Notes under the pieces: generated by a model
The model's input: only the letters and a program-made list of their open reading frames with translations
Told to the model about the DNA's origin: nothing
The model's database searches: none
Position numbers and translations under genes: made by a program
Origin: Oxalobacteraceae bacterium
GTDB taxonomy: Bacteria; Pseudomonadota; Gammaproteobacteria; Burkholderiales; Burkholderiaceae_D
Length of the DNA: 12,906 bases
Direction: 5' to 3'
NCBI GenBank assembly: GCA_027485535.1
Contig: JAIXQV010000280.1
Location: 1 to 12,906, forward strand
Part shown: piece after piece, positions 1 to 8,187 of the stretch
Position numbering within the stretch: position 1 is the first letter of the stretch
Layout of the letters: the number at the start of each line of letters is the position of its first letter

Positions 1-1
1 G

Positions 2-478
2 GCGCCTATCCTGCTCGCTACCGCAGTCGCCATTCTCGCTACCTTAGGCCAAGTGCTTTGGCTGCTGCTACGGCGCCGCCATGTTGACACCATGCTCTGG
101 GTCTCGCTCGTGATTATTGTGGTGTTTGGTGGTGCCACGATTTACTTCCACGACGAGATGTTCATCAAATGGAAACCTACCGTGCTCTACTGGTGCTTTG
201 CACTGGCACTGTTGGGTGCGCAGCTATTGATGCGCAAGAACCTGATTCGCTCGTTGATGGGTAAGCAAATGTCCCTGCCAGACCCCGTTTGGGACAAACT
301 CAATCTGGCCTGGAGTGCGTTTTTTGCGACGATGGGCGCCTTGAATCTCTATATCGCCTTTAATTTTCCGCTGGAGTTGTGGGTCAATTTCAAGATGTTC
401 GGCTTCATTGCACTGATGATTGCCTTTGTGATTGCACAAACCATTTACCTGTCGCGCTATTTGAAAGAACCTGAATGA
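2..478 (+). CDS. yciB: Septation/intracellular-membrane protein YciB (IspZ family), 5' end outside the window
   Basis: The reading frame is open from base 2, so the start codon and roughly the first 20 residues lie upstream; about 158 residues are present against a family length near 180. Five hydrophobic stretches fit a multi-spanning inner-membrane protein. Family hallmarks visible are the FIKWKPTVLYW block, LNLAWSAFF and WVNFKMFG. A GTG at 53 could be mistaken for a start, but the preceding codons (ATAVAI and so on) already match the family. YciB is known to affect cell-envelope synthesis and division and is described as interacting with cell-elongation and division proteins; its biochemical activity is unresolved. 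The stop overlaps the bolA start (ATGA), which implies translational coupling. Confidence 0.93.
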   Translation, partial: APILLATAVAILATLGQVLWLLLRRRHVDTMLWVSLVIIVVFGGATIYFHDEMFIKWKPTVLYWCFALALLGAQLLMRKNLIRSLMGKQMSLPDPVWDKLNLAWSAFFATMGALNLYIAFNFPLELWVNFKMFGFIALMIAFVIAQTIYLSRYLKEPE

Positions 479-750
479 ACCGCGTTGAACGTATACAAGC
501 GCTGCTGCACTCGGCGCTAACGCCCGCTGAGTGTGTGGTGGAAGACGAGTCGCATCTGCACGCCGGCCACGCCGGCGCGGCCTCGGGTGGCGGCCATTAC
601 CGGCTGCGGCTGGTATCGACCCACTTCGAGGGCTTGAGCAAAGTGGCCAGACACCGTCTGGTGTATGATGCGCTGCACGAGATGATGCCGCAGGAAATAC
701 ACGCTTTAGCGATGACCCTGCTCACTCCCGGCGAAGCAGCAAGCGGCTGA
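475..750 (+). CDS. bolA: BolA-family protein
   Basis: The 91-residue protein has the compact BolA fold pattern. The core block FEGLSKVARHRLVYDAL (about residues 51-67) contains the RHRLVY signature, whose His60 is the family's conserved metal/Fe-S ligand. A His/Gly-rich loop (HLHAGHAGA, about 28-35) precedes the strand HYRLRLV and is common in proteobacterial BolA proteins. BolA proteins pair with monothiol glutaredoxins to bind or pass on [2Fe-2S] clusters, and some influence transcription and cell shape. The ATG overlaps the yciB stop by four bases and the parvulin gene follows after 45 bases, so the three are probably co-transcribed. From sequence alone I cannot tell whether it acts like E. 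coli BolA or IbaG. Confidence 0.9.
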   Translation: MNRVERIQALLHSALTPAECVVEDESHLHAGHAGAASGGGHYRLRLVSTHFEGLSKVARHRLVYDALHEMMPQEIHALAMTLLTPGEAASG

Positions 751-795
751 TGCCGACTGGCCCCAGCTCCTTTTCAACCACGCAAACCTACCCCA

Positions 796-1575
796 ATGAA
801 GAATATGAACTACTTACGGCTGCTGGCCGTTATCGCGTCTGCAGTTGTGCTTCCTGCGTCCGCGCAAAATCTGGCCATCGTTAACGGCAAAGCCATCCCG
901 TCCTCGCGCGTTGAAGCCATGGTCAAGCAAATGGTGCAGCAGGGTCAGAAAGATTCGCCCGAGATGCGCTCGATGATCAAGGATGAGCTGATCAATCGTG
1001 AAATCCTCGCGCAAGAAGCCGATCGTCAAGGCGTGTCTGCACGCCCTGAGATCAAGAACCAAGTGGATCTGGCAAGACAATCCATCGTGATCCGTGCCTT
1101 GGCACAAGAATTCATCGCAAAAAATCCTGTCAAGGACGACGAGATGAAGGCGGAATACGACAAGTTCAAATCACAATCGCAAGGCAAGGAGTATCGTGCT
1201 CGCCATATCCTGGTCGAGAAAGAAGACGAGGCCAAGGCGATCATCACCAAGCTGAAAGGTGGTGGCAAGTTTGAAGAACTCGCTGCGCAATCCAAAGATA
1301 CGGGCTCAGCTGCACAAGGCGGTGATTTGGGCTGGGCACCCGCCGATGCGTTCGTCAAGCCGTTCTCCGATGCCATGGTTGCACTGAAACCCGGCGAATA
1401 TACCCAGGCACCGGTGCAGTCGCAGTTTGGTTATCACGTGATCAAACTCGAAGAATCGCGTGACGCGCAGTTGCCGAGCTTCGACGAAGTCAAACCACAG
1501 ATCGCCGAGTCACTGCAACAGCGTAAGCTGCAACAGTTTCAGCTAGATCTGAAGAAGAAGGCAAAGATCCAGTAA
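796..1575 (+). CDS. Periplasmic parvulin-type peptidyl-prolyl cis-trans isomerase
   Basis: The 259-residue protein begins with a Sec signal peptide: basic start, hydrophobic core about 7-19, and a probable cleavage after ASA at residue 23. A helical SurA-like N-terminal segment (about 25-125) follows. The parvulin domain (about 131-220) shows RARHILV (His137), GGDLGW (175-180) and FGYHVIKL (His214), the paired histidines and glycine turn expected of an active parvulin. A charged Lys/Gln-rich tail ends the protein. It should assist folding of exported and outer-membrane proteins in the periplasm, like PpiD, SurA or PrsA relatives. The ATG at 796 lacks a good ribosome-binding site. An in-frame ATG at 805 is possible and would leave the signal peptide workable. 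It is the last gene of the yciB-bolA cluster, before a terminator. Confidence 0.9.
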   Translation: MKNMNYLRLLAVIASAVVLPASAQNLAIVNGKAIPSSRVEAMVKQMVQQGQKDSPEMRSMIKDELINREILAQEADRQGVSARPEIKNQVDLARQSIVIRALAQEFIAKNPVKDDEMKAEYDKFKSQSQGKEYRARHILVEKEDEAKAIITKLKGGGKFEELAAQSKDTGSAAQGGDLGWAPADAFVKPFSDAMVALKPGEYTQAPVQSQFGYHVIKLEESRDAQLPSFDEVKPQIAESLQQRKLQQFQLDLKKKAKIQ

Positions 1576-1591
1576 GGGATCGACCGCTCAA

Positions 1592-1619
1592 AAAAAACGC
1601 TCCTTCGGGAGCGTTTTTT
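1592..1619. terminator. Bidirectional intrinsic terminator with UUCG tetraloop
   Basis: The arms 1592-1603 and 1608-1619 are perfect reverse complements (AAAAAACGCTCC and its partner) around the loop TTCG. The core CGCTCC stem closes on a C(UUCG)G tetraloop. The A run on one side and the T run on the other give a U-tract in either transcript direction. It lies 16 bases after the isomerase stop and 44 bases before the end of the convergent purL gene, so it should terminate both. Confidence 0.93.
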
Positions 1620-1663
1620 ATTCAGTGCTGCCAACAGTGCCAGCGATTTAAATCGGCAGATGA

Positions 1664-4600
1664 TCAATTGGCCCAGCGGCGAGCGTTGCGGAACATCCTC
1701 ATCCACGGCCCATCTTCACCCCAAACATCCGGATGCCAAGAATTAATCACGCTACGGAACACTCGTTCCGGGTGCGGCATCATCACAGTGAAACGACCAT
1801 CAGTGGTCGTGACCGAAGTAATGCCACCGGGTGAGCCATTGGGGTTGAGCGGATAAGTTTCGGTCGGCTGCCCACGGTTGTCGACAAACCGCAGCGCCAC
1901 CTGCGCCGCTTGCTCATTGCCAGTGTGGGCGAAGTTAGCAAACCCCTCGCCATGAGAGACCGCAATCGGCGCCTGCGTGCCGCGCATCTCTTGAAAGAAT
2001 ATCGATGACGAGTCCAACACTTCCACCATGGCGAAGCGTGCCTCGAATTGCTCGGATACATTGCGTGTGAACTTCGGCCAATGCTCCGCGCCCGGGATAA
2101 TGGATTTCAAGCTACTCATCATCTGACAGCCGTTGCAGATACCTAGGCCAAAGCTGTCGCTACGTGCAAAAAACTGCGAGAACTGCTCTGCCAGCAAGGG
2201 GTTGAACAAAATGGTTTTTGACCAGCCCTCACCCGCGCCTAATACATCACCGTAAGAGAAACCACCGACCGCGATCAATCCCTTGAAATCTTTTAGATGC
2301 GCGCGGCCTGCGATCAGGTCGCTCATGTGCACATCAACCGCTTCGAAGCCGGCCTTGTGCATCACATACGCGGTCTCGACATGCGAGTTAACGCCCTGCT
2401 CACGCAAAATCGCGACGCGCGGACGAACACCGCTGGCGATGAAGGGCGCCGCAACATCCTCGACCATATCGAAGCTGATTTTTGGCGAGATGCCAGGATC
2501 GGTTTCATCGAGTAGGCGCTCATATTCGGCATCGGCGCAGGCCGGATTGTCACGCAGGCGCGCGATACGCCAGCTCGTCTCGCTCCAGTAGCGATGTAAC
2601 ACCGTGCGCGCTTGTTGATAAATCACTTTAGCGTCACGCGTAAACTCGATCACATGACGATCATTGAGTTTGCCGATGATATGACTGCACGCACCCAGCC
2701 CGTGCTCGCGCAACACATTCATCGCCTCGGATTTTTGGTCTGCACGTACCTGAATCACCGCGCCCAGTTCTTCCGTGAACAACGCACGCAAAGTCAGATC
2801 ATTGCGGCGTACATCGACCTGACTAGCCCAGTTTTTCGAATCACCCCAGTCGCTGGCGTGCTCGCCTTCAGTCACCAGAATATCCAGATTCACCGTAATG
2901 CCTGCGCGACCGGCAAAGGCCATTTCGCACAGCGTTGCAAACAAACCGCCATCCGAGCGGTCGTGATACGCCAGTAGCATCTGCTGTTGATTCAGCTGCT
3001 GAATCGCTTCAAAAAAGTGACGCAGATCATCCGCGCTGTCGACATCCGGCACTTGGTCGCCGAGCTGCTGCATCACCTGCGACAGCGCTGACGCTGCCAT
3101 ACGGTTCTTACCGCGACCGAGGTCAATCAAGATCAGCGCGGTATCACCAAGGTCCGTACGGAGCTGTGGCGTGAGGGTGGCGCGCACATCGCTCACCGGC
3201 GCAAATGCAGACACAATCAGCGACACCGGCGAGATGACCGCTTTGTCTGCTGCCTGATCTTTCCAGGTAGTGCGCATCGACAATGAATCTTTACCAACTG
3301 GAATCGACAAGCCCAGCGCCGGGCATAGTTCCATACCCACGGCTTTTACCGTGTCGAACAATGCCGCGTCTTGCCCGGGCTGCCCGCAAGCGGCCATCCA
3401 GTTGGCGGAGAGTTTGATATCAGTGATCTGAGCGATTGCAGCAGCAGCGATATTGGTGAGTGCCTCACCCACGGCCATGCGACCAGACGCGGGCGCATCC
3501 AAGACCGCCAATGGTGTGCGCTCGCCCATCGCCATGGCCTCACCCAGATAGCCTTCATGGCTCATGGTGGTCACTGCACAGTCGGCGACCGGTACTTGCC
3601 AGGGGCCGACCATTTGATCACGCACGGTGTGCGCACCGACGGAGCGGTCACCAATCGTGATCAGGAAGGATTTATCAGCCACCGTCGGCAGTTTTAATAC
3701 GCGCTCGGCGGCTTGCTCCAGCGTGATATCCGTGAGGTCAAGGGGTGGTGCTGAGCGCGGCTGGCGTGTTACATCGCGATGCATTTTGGGTGGTTTGCCA
3801 AGCAGTACATCCATCGGCATATCCACCGGCGTGTTGTCATGCTCGGGGTCGATCACCCGCAGCTGTCGCTCTTCCGTGGCGGCGCCCACGACCGCAAATG
3901 GACAACGCTCGCGTTCGCACAATGCGCTAAACAGCGGCAAGCTCTCCGGCGCAATCGCCATCACATAGCGTTCTTGCGATTCATTGCTCCAGATTTCCTT
4001 GGGTGCCAGGCCGCTTTCTTCCAGCGGGACTTTGCGCAAGTCGAATAAGGCACCGCGCCCTGCATCATTAGTCAGCTCGGGAAAGGCATTGGATAAACCA
4101 CCGGCGCCAACATCATGAATCGACAACACAGGATTATGCTCGCCCATCGCCCAGCAGGCGTTGATCACTTCTTGTGCGCGCCGTTGAATCTCGGGGTTGC
4201 CGCGTTGTACAGAATCAAAATCCAGATCAGCGGTGTTGGTACCCGTTGCCATTGATGATGCAGCACCTCCGCCCATGCCAATCCGCATGCCAGGCCCACC
4301 CAGCTGTACCAACAAGCTACCGACTGGTAGCGGCTCTTTGTGGGTGTGTAGCGATGAAATGTTGCCCAGCCCGCCCGCGATCATGATGGGCTTGTGATAA
4401 CCGTAAACGGTACCCGCCACATTCTGCTCATAACTGCGGAAGTAACCGGTGAGATTGGGTCGGCCAAATTCATTGTTAAAGGCGGCAGCACCCAGCGGGC
4501 CGTCAATCATGATCTGCAAGGGCGACGCGATGCGCTCAGGCTTGCCGGTAATCGACGAATCACCATGGCCAGTGCGTTGGTCCGCTGCTTGCGTGACATC

Positions 4601-5680
4601 GCGCGCGTTTTCCCATGGCTGCACGGCATGGGTGATCATTAAATTCGATACGCTGAAACCGGAAAGCCCTGCCTTGGGCTTGGCGCCGCGCCCAGTCGCA
4701 CCCTCATCACGAATCTCGCCACCCGAACCAGTCGAAGCACCGGGAAACGGTGAGATGGCGGTCGGATGGTTATGCGTCTCGACCTTCATCAGGATATGCG
4801 TTAACTCCTGCGATGGTTGATAGGCCATGCCATGATCGGCACGCGGGTAGAACCGCATCGCCTGCGCGCCTTCGATAATCGAGGCATTGTCGGCATAGGC
4901 AACGACTGTGCCTGTCGGCTGCTGCTGATGCGTGTGCTTGATCATCGAGAACAGCGAGCGCTGCTGCGGCTCACCATCGATGGTCCAGTCGGCATTAAAA
5001 ATCTTGTGTCGGCAGTGCTCGCTATTCGCTTGCGCGAACATCATCAGCTCGACGTCGGTCGGATTACGGCCAGCATGATGGAAGGCCTCGAGCAGGTAAT
5101 CGATCTCATCATCTGACAAGGCAAGACCAAGCGTCTGGTTAGCCTCAGTCAACGCGCCACGGCCACCACCGATGATGCCGATAAATGCCAGTGGCTGCGG
5201 CGCCAACTCCTGAAACAGTGGCTGCGCCTGATCGGGGCTGCGAATCACTGTCTCGGTCATACGATCGTGCAACAGCGCCGCGATGCCGTTGGCCTTTTGC
5301 GCGTCGAGCGGTTTGGCTTTGCCAAGCAGACCTGATTTCAGCTGTACGCCGTAGGCAATGCCGCGCTCAATCCGGTGGATCTGCGCCATGCCGCAGTTGT
5401 GGGCGATATCGGTGGCCTTGCTGGCCCATGGCGAGATGGTGCCAAAGCGCGGCAGCACGATGAACTGCTCGCCGTCGATTTGACCCTCGAACGGCTCACC
5501 ATAGGTCAGCATGGCGGTTAGTTGCTGGGTGTCGTGCTCACTGAGCACGCTGGCGCTATCAACGAAATGCAGGAAACGCCCGCTGATGCCCGTAATTGCG
5601 GGCTCAAATGCTTTCAGTTGTGCTAACAGACGCTGAATACGAAACGCGGACAGGGCATTGGCGCCCGGGATGATGAGCAT
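1664..5680 (-). CDS. purL: Phosphoribosylformylglycinamidine synthase, large single-chain form
   Basis: The 1338-residue enzyme catalyses the ATP- and glutamine-dependent conversion of FGAR to FGAM, the fourth step of purine synthesis, in the cytoplasm. The N-terminal PurS-like region starts with ALSAFR, matching the proteobacterial family and supporting the ATG at 5680. The synthetase domains carry QANSEHCRHK (217-226) and KVETHNHPT (299-307), followed by a glycine-rich GASTGSGGEIRDEGATGRG stretch. The C-terminal glutaminase domain has the nucleophile in GICNGCQMM (Cys about 1182) and the partner His/Glu in PHPERVF (His1303, Glu1305), so the triad is complete. Length is slightly above the roughly 1295 residues of E. 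coli PurL. It stands alone, convergent with the bolA/parvulin cluster and divergent from the amidase gene. Confidence 0.98.
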   Translation of the reverse strand: MLIIPGANALSAFRIQRLLAQLKAFEPAITGISGRFLHFVDSASVLSEHDTQQLTAMLTYGEPFEGQIDGEQFIVLPRFGTISPWASKATDIAHNCGMAQIHRIERGIAYGVQLKSGLLGKAKPLDAQKANGIAALLHDRMTETVIRSPDQAQPLFQELAPQPLAFIGIIGGGRGALTEANQTLGLALSDDEIDYLLEAFHHAGRNPTDVELMMFAQANSEHCRHKIFNADWTIDGEPQQRSLFSMIKHTHQQQPTGTVVAYADNASIIEGAQAMRFYPRADHGMAYQPSQELTHILMKVETHNHPTAISPFPGASTGSGGEIRDEGATGRGAKPKAGLSGFSVSNLMITHAVQPWENARDVTQAADQRTGHGDSSITGKPERIASPLQIMIDGPLGAAAFNNEFGRPNLTGYFRSYEQNVAGTVYGYHKPIMIAGGLGNISSLHTHKEPLPVGSLLVQLGGPGMRIGMGGGAASSMATGTNTADLDFDSVQRGNPEIQRRAQEVINACWAMGEHNPVLSIHDVGAGGLSNAFPELTNDAGRGALFDLRKVPLEESGLAPKEIWSNESQERYVMAIAPESLPLFSALCERERCPFAVVGAATEERQLRVIDPEHDNTPVDMPMDVLLGKPPKMHRDVTRQPRSAPPLDLTDITLEQAAERVLKLPTVADKSFLITIGDRSVGAHTVRDQMVGPWQVPVADCAVTTMSHEGYLGEAMAMGERTPLAVLDAPASGRMAVGEALTNIAAAAIAQITDIKLSANWMAACGQPGQDAALFDTVKAVGMELCPALGLSIPVGKDSLSMRTTWKDQAADKAVISPVSLIVSAFAPVSDVRATLTPQLRTDLGDTALILIDLGRGKNRMAASALSQVMQQLGDQVPDVDSADDLRHFFEAIQQLNQQQMLLAYHDRSDGGLFATLCEMAFAGRAGITVNLDILVTEGEHASDWGDSKNWASQVDVRRNDLTLRALFTEELGAVIQVRADQKSEAMNVLREHGLGACSHIIGKLNDRHVIEFTRDAKVIYQQARTVLHRYWSETSWRIARLRDNPACADAEYERLLDETDPGISPKISFDMVEDVAAPFIASGVRPRVAILREQGVNSHVETAYVMHKAGFEAVDVHMSDLIAGRAHLKDFKGLIAVGGFSYGDVLGAGEGWSKTILFNPLLAEQFSQFFARSDSFGLGICNGCQMMSSLKSIIPGAEHWPKFTRNVSEQFEARFAMVEVLDSSSIFFQEMRGTQAPIAVSHGEGFANFAHTGNEQAAQVALRFVDNRGQPTETYPLNPNGSPGGITSVTTTDGRFTVMMPHPERVFRSVINSWHPDVWGEDGPWMRMFRNARRWAN

Positions 5681-5710
5681 GGCTGAGAAGGTGTATCGCG
5701 AGCGGCTAGA

Positions 5711-5726
5711 CCCTGAAAATTCAGGG
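5711..5726. promoter_or_regulatory. Palindrome in the purL leader
   Basis: CCCTGAA and TTCAGGG form a perfect 7-bp inverted repeat with a 2-base centre. It lies 31-46 bases upstream of the purL ATG and downstream of the proposed -10 box. As DNA it could be a repressor operator; as RNA it could fold as a 6-bp stem with an AAUU-type tetraloop. It does not match the E. coli PurR box (ACGCAAACGTTTTCGT). No U-tract follows, so it is not a classical terminator. Confidence 0.4.
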
Positions 5727-5755
5727 CCTTACGCGCGGGTGAATCGGATTCCAAA

Positions 5756-5761
5756 ATTATA
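5756..5761 (-). promoter_or_regulatory. Likely -10 element of the purL promoter
   Basis: On the minus strand this reads TATAAT, a perfect sigma-70 -10 hexamer, about 76 bases upstream of the purL ATG. No convincing TTGACA-like -35 lies 16-18 bases further upstream (around 5778-5785), so activator help or a weak -35 is possible. Transcription would begin near 5749 and give a leader of about 70 nt that includes the palindrome at 5711-5726. Confidence 0.5.
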
Positions 5762-5832
5762 CCTTGCCCACCCCCATACATCGCCTGCCGCAGGCTTGCC
5801 CCAACATGCTATCTTGCCCATCCACTTGTTCA

Positions 5833-7137
5833 ATGATGGTGCCGATGGATATCGCCTCGCTTAATGACCAGAACCGGTACGAGCTCGTACACACCAGCCT
5901 CGACCTTGCCGAGCAATCTTCGTCGGTGTTTACCCGTATCTATCGCGACGAGGCACTCAAAACCGCCGCCCACGCCGATGTGATGCGAATGTCGAGACAG
6001 CCGCAGTCGCCGCTGGCGGGACTGCCGGTATCCGTCAAAGACTTACTTGATGTCGCGGGTGATACCACCATGGCGGGTTCCGTGGTACTGGACGGGCACC
6101 CAGCGGCGTCCAGCGACGCTACCGTGGTCGCGCGATTGAGGAATGCCGGAGCTGCAATCATCGGCAAGACCAACATGACCGAGTTTGGTTTTTCCGGTGT
6201 GGGTATTAATCCGCACTACGGTACGCCGGCTAATCCTTTGGACGCCACCCGTATCACGGGCGGCTCTTCATCAGGTGCTGCGGCATCGGTGGGCGCTGGA
6301 ATTTGTGTGGCAGCACTTGGCTCCGATACTGGCGGCTCAGTGCGTATCCCGGCAGCGCTCTGTGGATTGGTCGGATTCAAACCCACCATGCGGCGGGTTC
6401 CCACCTCAGGCGCTCTGCCACTCGCGCCGGTACTGGATTCGATCGGCCCAATCGCGCGTAGCGTGGCTGATTGTTTATTAGTCGATAGCCTGATTGCCGA
6501 CCAAGCGCTAACACCCGAGGCCGTGTCTTTATCAGGCCTGAAGTTTGCGGTCCCTGAAGATTTGGTGATGGATGACATCGACGATACCGTCGCGCGGGCG
6601 TTTACCGTCACCTTATCCAAGCTCTCAGCAGCTGGTGCAAGCATCGTCGAAGTGCCAATGAAAATGTTTGCCGAGGCGCGCGACATCAATCGTTTTCCGC
6701 AAATCGAATCCTGGCGTTGGCACCACAAACTGCTGGCGACGCATGCAGACCAGTACGACACATTGGTAGCGACACGAATTCGGGCAGGCGAAAAATATAC
6801 CGAACAAGATTTCCAGCGCTTGCTGGCCGCGCGCAAAGACTGGATATCGCGTGTCGAGCACGCCTTGATCGGATTCAATGCGATGCTGATGCCGACTGTA
6901 CCGATCATTGCGCCACGTACCGAGGCGCTACTCGCCTCCGAAGAAACCTTCTTCGATGTGAATCGACTACTTTTACGCAACCCCTCGCTGATTAATTTGC
7001 TCGATGGTTGTTCGTTGTCGCTGCCCTGCCAACGCACCGGTGACTTACCGGTGGGCCTGATGATTGGTGCACCGGCCATGGCAGATGCGCGCGTTTTTTC
7101 AATCGGGCTGGCTATCGAGCACGTGCTTTCCGACTAG
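5833..7137 (+). CDS. Amidase-signature family hydrolase
   Basis: With the start at 5833 the protein has 434 residues. The amidase-signature catalytic triad is complete. The lysine is in SVKDLLDVAGD (Lys69), the cis-serine is the first Ser of GGSSSG (Ser145), and the nucleophile is in DTGGS (Ser169). The 24-residue spacing between the serines matches the known spacing in malonamidase and FAAH. Conserved blocks VVARLRNAGA, IGKTNMTEF and LCGLVGFKPT are also present. The family hydrolyses amide bonds. The substrate cannot be read from sequence, and with no GatB or GatC gene nearby a tRNA amidotransferase role is unlikely. The start is uncertain: ATG codons at 5833, 5836 and 5845 are in frame, none with a strong ribosome-binding site. 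The frame extends upstream to a TTG at 5764, but that would run into the purL promoter and add a non-family N-terminus. Confidence 0.88.
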   Translation: MMVPMDIASLNDQNRYELVHTSLDLAEQSSSVFTRIYRDEALKTAAHADVMRMSRQPQSPLAGLPVSVKDLLDVAGDTTMAGSVVLDGHPAASSDATVVARLRNAGAAIIGKTNMTEFGFSGVGINPHYGTPANPLDATRITGGSSSGAAASVGAGICVAALGSDTGGSVRIPAALCGLVGFKPTMRRVPTSGALPLAPVLDSIGPIARSVADCLLVDSLIADQALTPEAVSLSGLKFAVPEDLVMDDIDDTVARAFTVTLSKLSAAGASIVEVPMKMFAEARDINRFPQIESWRWHHKLLATHADQYDTLVATRIRAGEKYTEQDFQRLLAARKDWISRVEHALIGFNAMLMPTVPIIAPRTEALLASEETFFDVNRLLLRNPSLINLLDGCSLSLPCQRTGDLPVGLMIGAPAMADARVFSIGLAIEHVLSD

Positions 7138-7217
7138 TCGCATTCATCAACCTACCGGCTGATATTGCGCGGCGTACGTTTTGAATTATGCGTTGTACGT
7201 TGCGCGTTGCGCCGGGT

Positions 7218-7247
7218 CTGGATGCAACACAGCCGGATGCAACACAG
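7218..7247. repeat. Two-copy 15-bp tandem repeat next to a stop codon
   Basis: 7218-7232 reads CTGGATGCAACACAG and 7233-7247 reads CCGGATGCAACACAG: two abutting 15-bp units with one mismatch. The second unit touches the stop codon (7248-7250) of the minus-strand gene at 7248-8111. Because the period is a multiple of three, it could reflect slippage at the end of that gene or in its 3' untranslated region. The neighbouring 7160-7215 is also repetitive (GCGTTGTACGTTGCGCGTTGCGC-like wording) but forms no clean terminator. Confidence 0.7.
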
Positions 7248-8111
7248 CTACTCTTCAAGCTTGAACACCATATTCTCAACGTGGGGTCCATAGCGATCAC
7301 TCATGCCGTAGGGGTATTCCTTTAGATCGCGGTTAGGAATCATGGCGACCACGGTACGGTAATTCAGGGCCCATAAAAACTCGGCAGTGTGCTCGGCTTC
7401 CCTGACATCGCGCATTGGCAGGCGCGCAGAGCCAAAATTGATAAATACTTTGGCCGGGTCGTCGACATCGAAAAAGATCTCTCCAGCGTTAATACCTTTA
7501 TCGACCAAAATCGAATGGGTGATCACACCGCGCGAACTCAGCTTGCAAGGCGTCATCTCTCTCGCGATATGCATACCTGCATGATCAATCGCCCATAAGT
7601 ATTTGAAATTTCGATTGCCGTAGGCACCCCGAACTACCGGATCGAATGGACCCTTACCTGGCCGTTGCGTCATTCGCTCGTGATCGATCGCGCCGGGGTT
7701 AACGTCATACGGATTACAGTTCCCGACTGTTCGGCCGTAGCCGATGTTCCACATCGAGATCGAAGGTGAGCAGTAGTAATAATGATGATGTTTGAGATTT
7801 TCAACGCGCGCTCTCGGTACCGTGACAGTCCGCCACGGGGGAAGCAGCGCGGTATCCGTGGCGCGTGGGTCCTCATTGATACGCGATACATCAACGGTCA
7901 TCGCTTGTGTACGCGCTTTGGCCCACTCAAATAGTTGCTGGTTAAAGCTGGAATCGTTTGAGGTTTCGCCGTACCCAGTTACGTAGCGCGTACTGCGATG
8001 AACTAGCGTTCTAAGTTCTGGTGAATGACGCGGCTTGCTGGATGAATTTAATGGGGCGGTTACGGCCGGACGACGCCTTGACATCGTCACATGGCTTGAT
8101 ATTTTTAGCAT
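7248..8111 (-). CDS. Protein of unknown function, 287 residues
   Basis: I do not recognise a characterised family. The ATG at 8111 is supported by AAGGAA eight bases upstream. No signal peptide or membrane segment is visible. The N-terminal 60 residues are Ser/Arg-rich and look disordered. A His/Tyr-rich patch KHHHYYYC (107-114) precedes a Gly/Asn/Pro-rich section (120-165). The C-terminal part (about 168-287) looks like a compact alpha/beta domain: KYLWAIDHAGMHIARE, RGVITHS (194-200), INAGEIFFD (207-215), KVFINFGSARLP (221-232), then a helix and strand AEHTAEFLWALNYRTVVAMI. The order HS...AGE...IN-x-GSxRxP resembles, from memory, an uncharacterised domain in scattered bacterial hypothetical proteins; this is inference. 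It is divergent from phoX and convergent with the amidase gene, with no obvious operon partner. Confidence 0.75.
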   Translation of the reverse strand: MLKISSHVTMSRRRPAVTAPLNSSSKPRHSPELRTLVHRSTRYVTGYGETSNDSSFNQQLFEWAKARTQAMTVDVSRINEDPRATDTALLPPWRTVTVPRARVENLKHHHYYYCSPSISMWNIGYGRTVGNCNPYDVNPGAIDHERMTQRPGKGPFDPVVRGAYGNRNFKYLWAIDHAGMHIAREMTPCKLSSRGVITHSILVDKGINAGEIFFDVDDPAKVFINFGSARLPMRDVREAEHTAEFLWALNYRTVVAMIPNRDLKEYPYGMSDRYGPHVENMVFKLEE

Positions 8112-8119
8112 GGGGTTGA

Positions 8120-8125
8120 TTCCTT
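8120..8125 (-). promoter_or_regulatory. Ribosome-binding site of the 7248-8111 gene
   Basis: On the minus strand this reads AAGGAA, eight bases before the ATG at 8111. It is a better Shine-Dalgarno match than those of most neighbours and decides the start of this otherwise unrecognised gene. Confidence 0.65.
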
Positions 8126-8170
8126 CATGAATAGTAGATATCGATTTGAAATATGGGCAATGGGTAAGCC

Positions 8171-8187
8171 CAGATTAATAAAATCTG
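8171..8187. promoter_or_regulatory. Inverted repeat overlapping a candidate -10 box
   Basis: CAGATT and AATCTG form a perfect 6-bp inverted repeat around AATAA. For minus-strand transcription, TTGGCA (8202-8207, five of six to the -35 consensus) and TTTTAT (8178-8183, four of six to the -10 consensus) are 18 bases apart. The repeat therefore sits over the -10 box of a plausible promoter for the unknown gene, the usual place for a repressor operator. Both the promoter and the operator are inferred. Confidence 0.35.

Noticed and set aside
2612..2977. 121-codon open frame on the plus strand, and several similar ones across 1668-5463
   Set aside because: All are antisense shadows of purL, whose own translation is uninterrupted and conserved.
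5764..5832. TTG-initiated N-terminal extension of the amidase
   Set aside because: It adds 23 residues with no resemblance to the family and would start next to the purL -10 box; the ATG codons at 5833 and 5845 are more likely.
6216..7079. 287-codon open frame on the minus strand
   Set aside because: It lies wholly antisense to the amidase gene, which has a complete catalytic triad; the antisense translation is Ser/Ala/Arg-rich with no family features.
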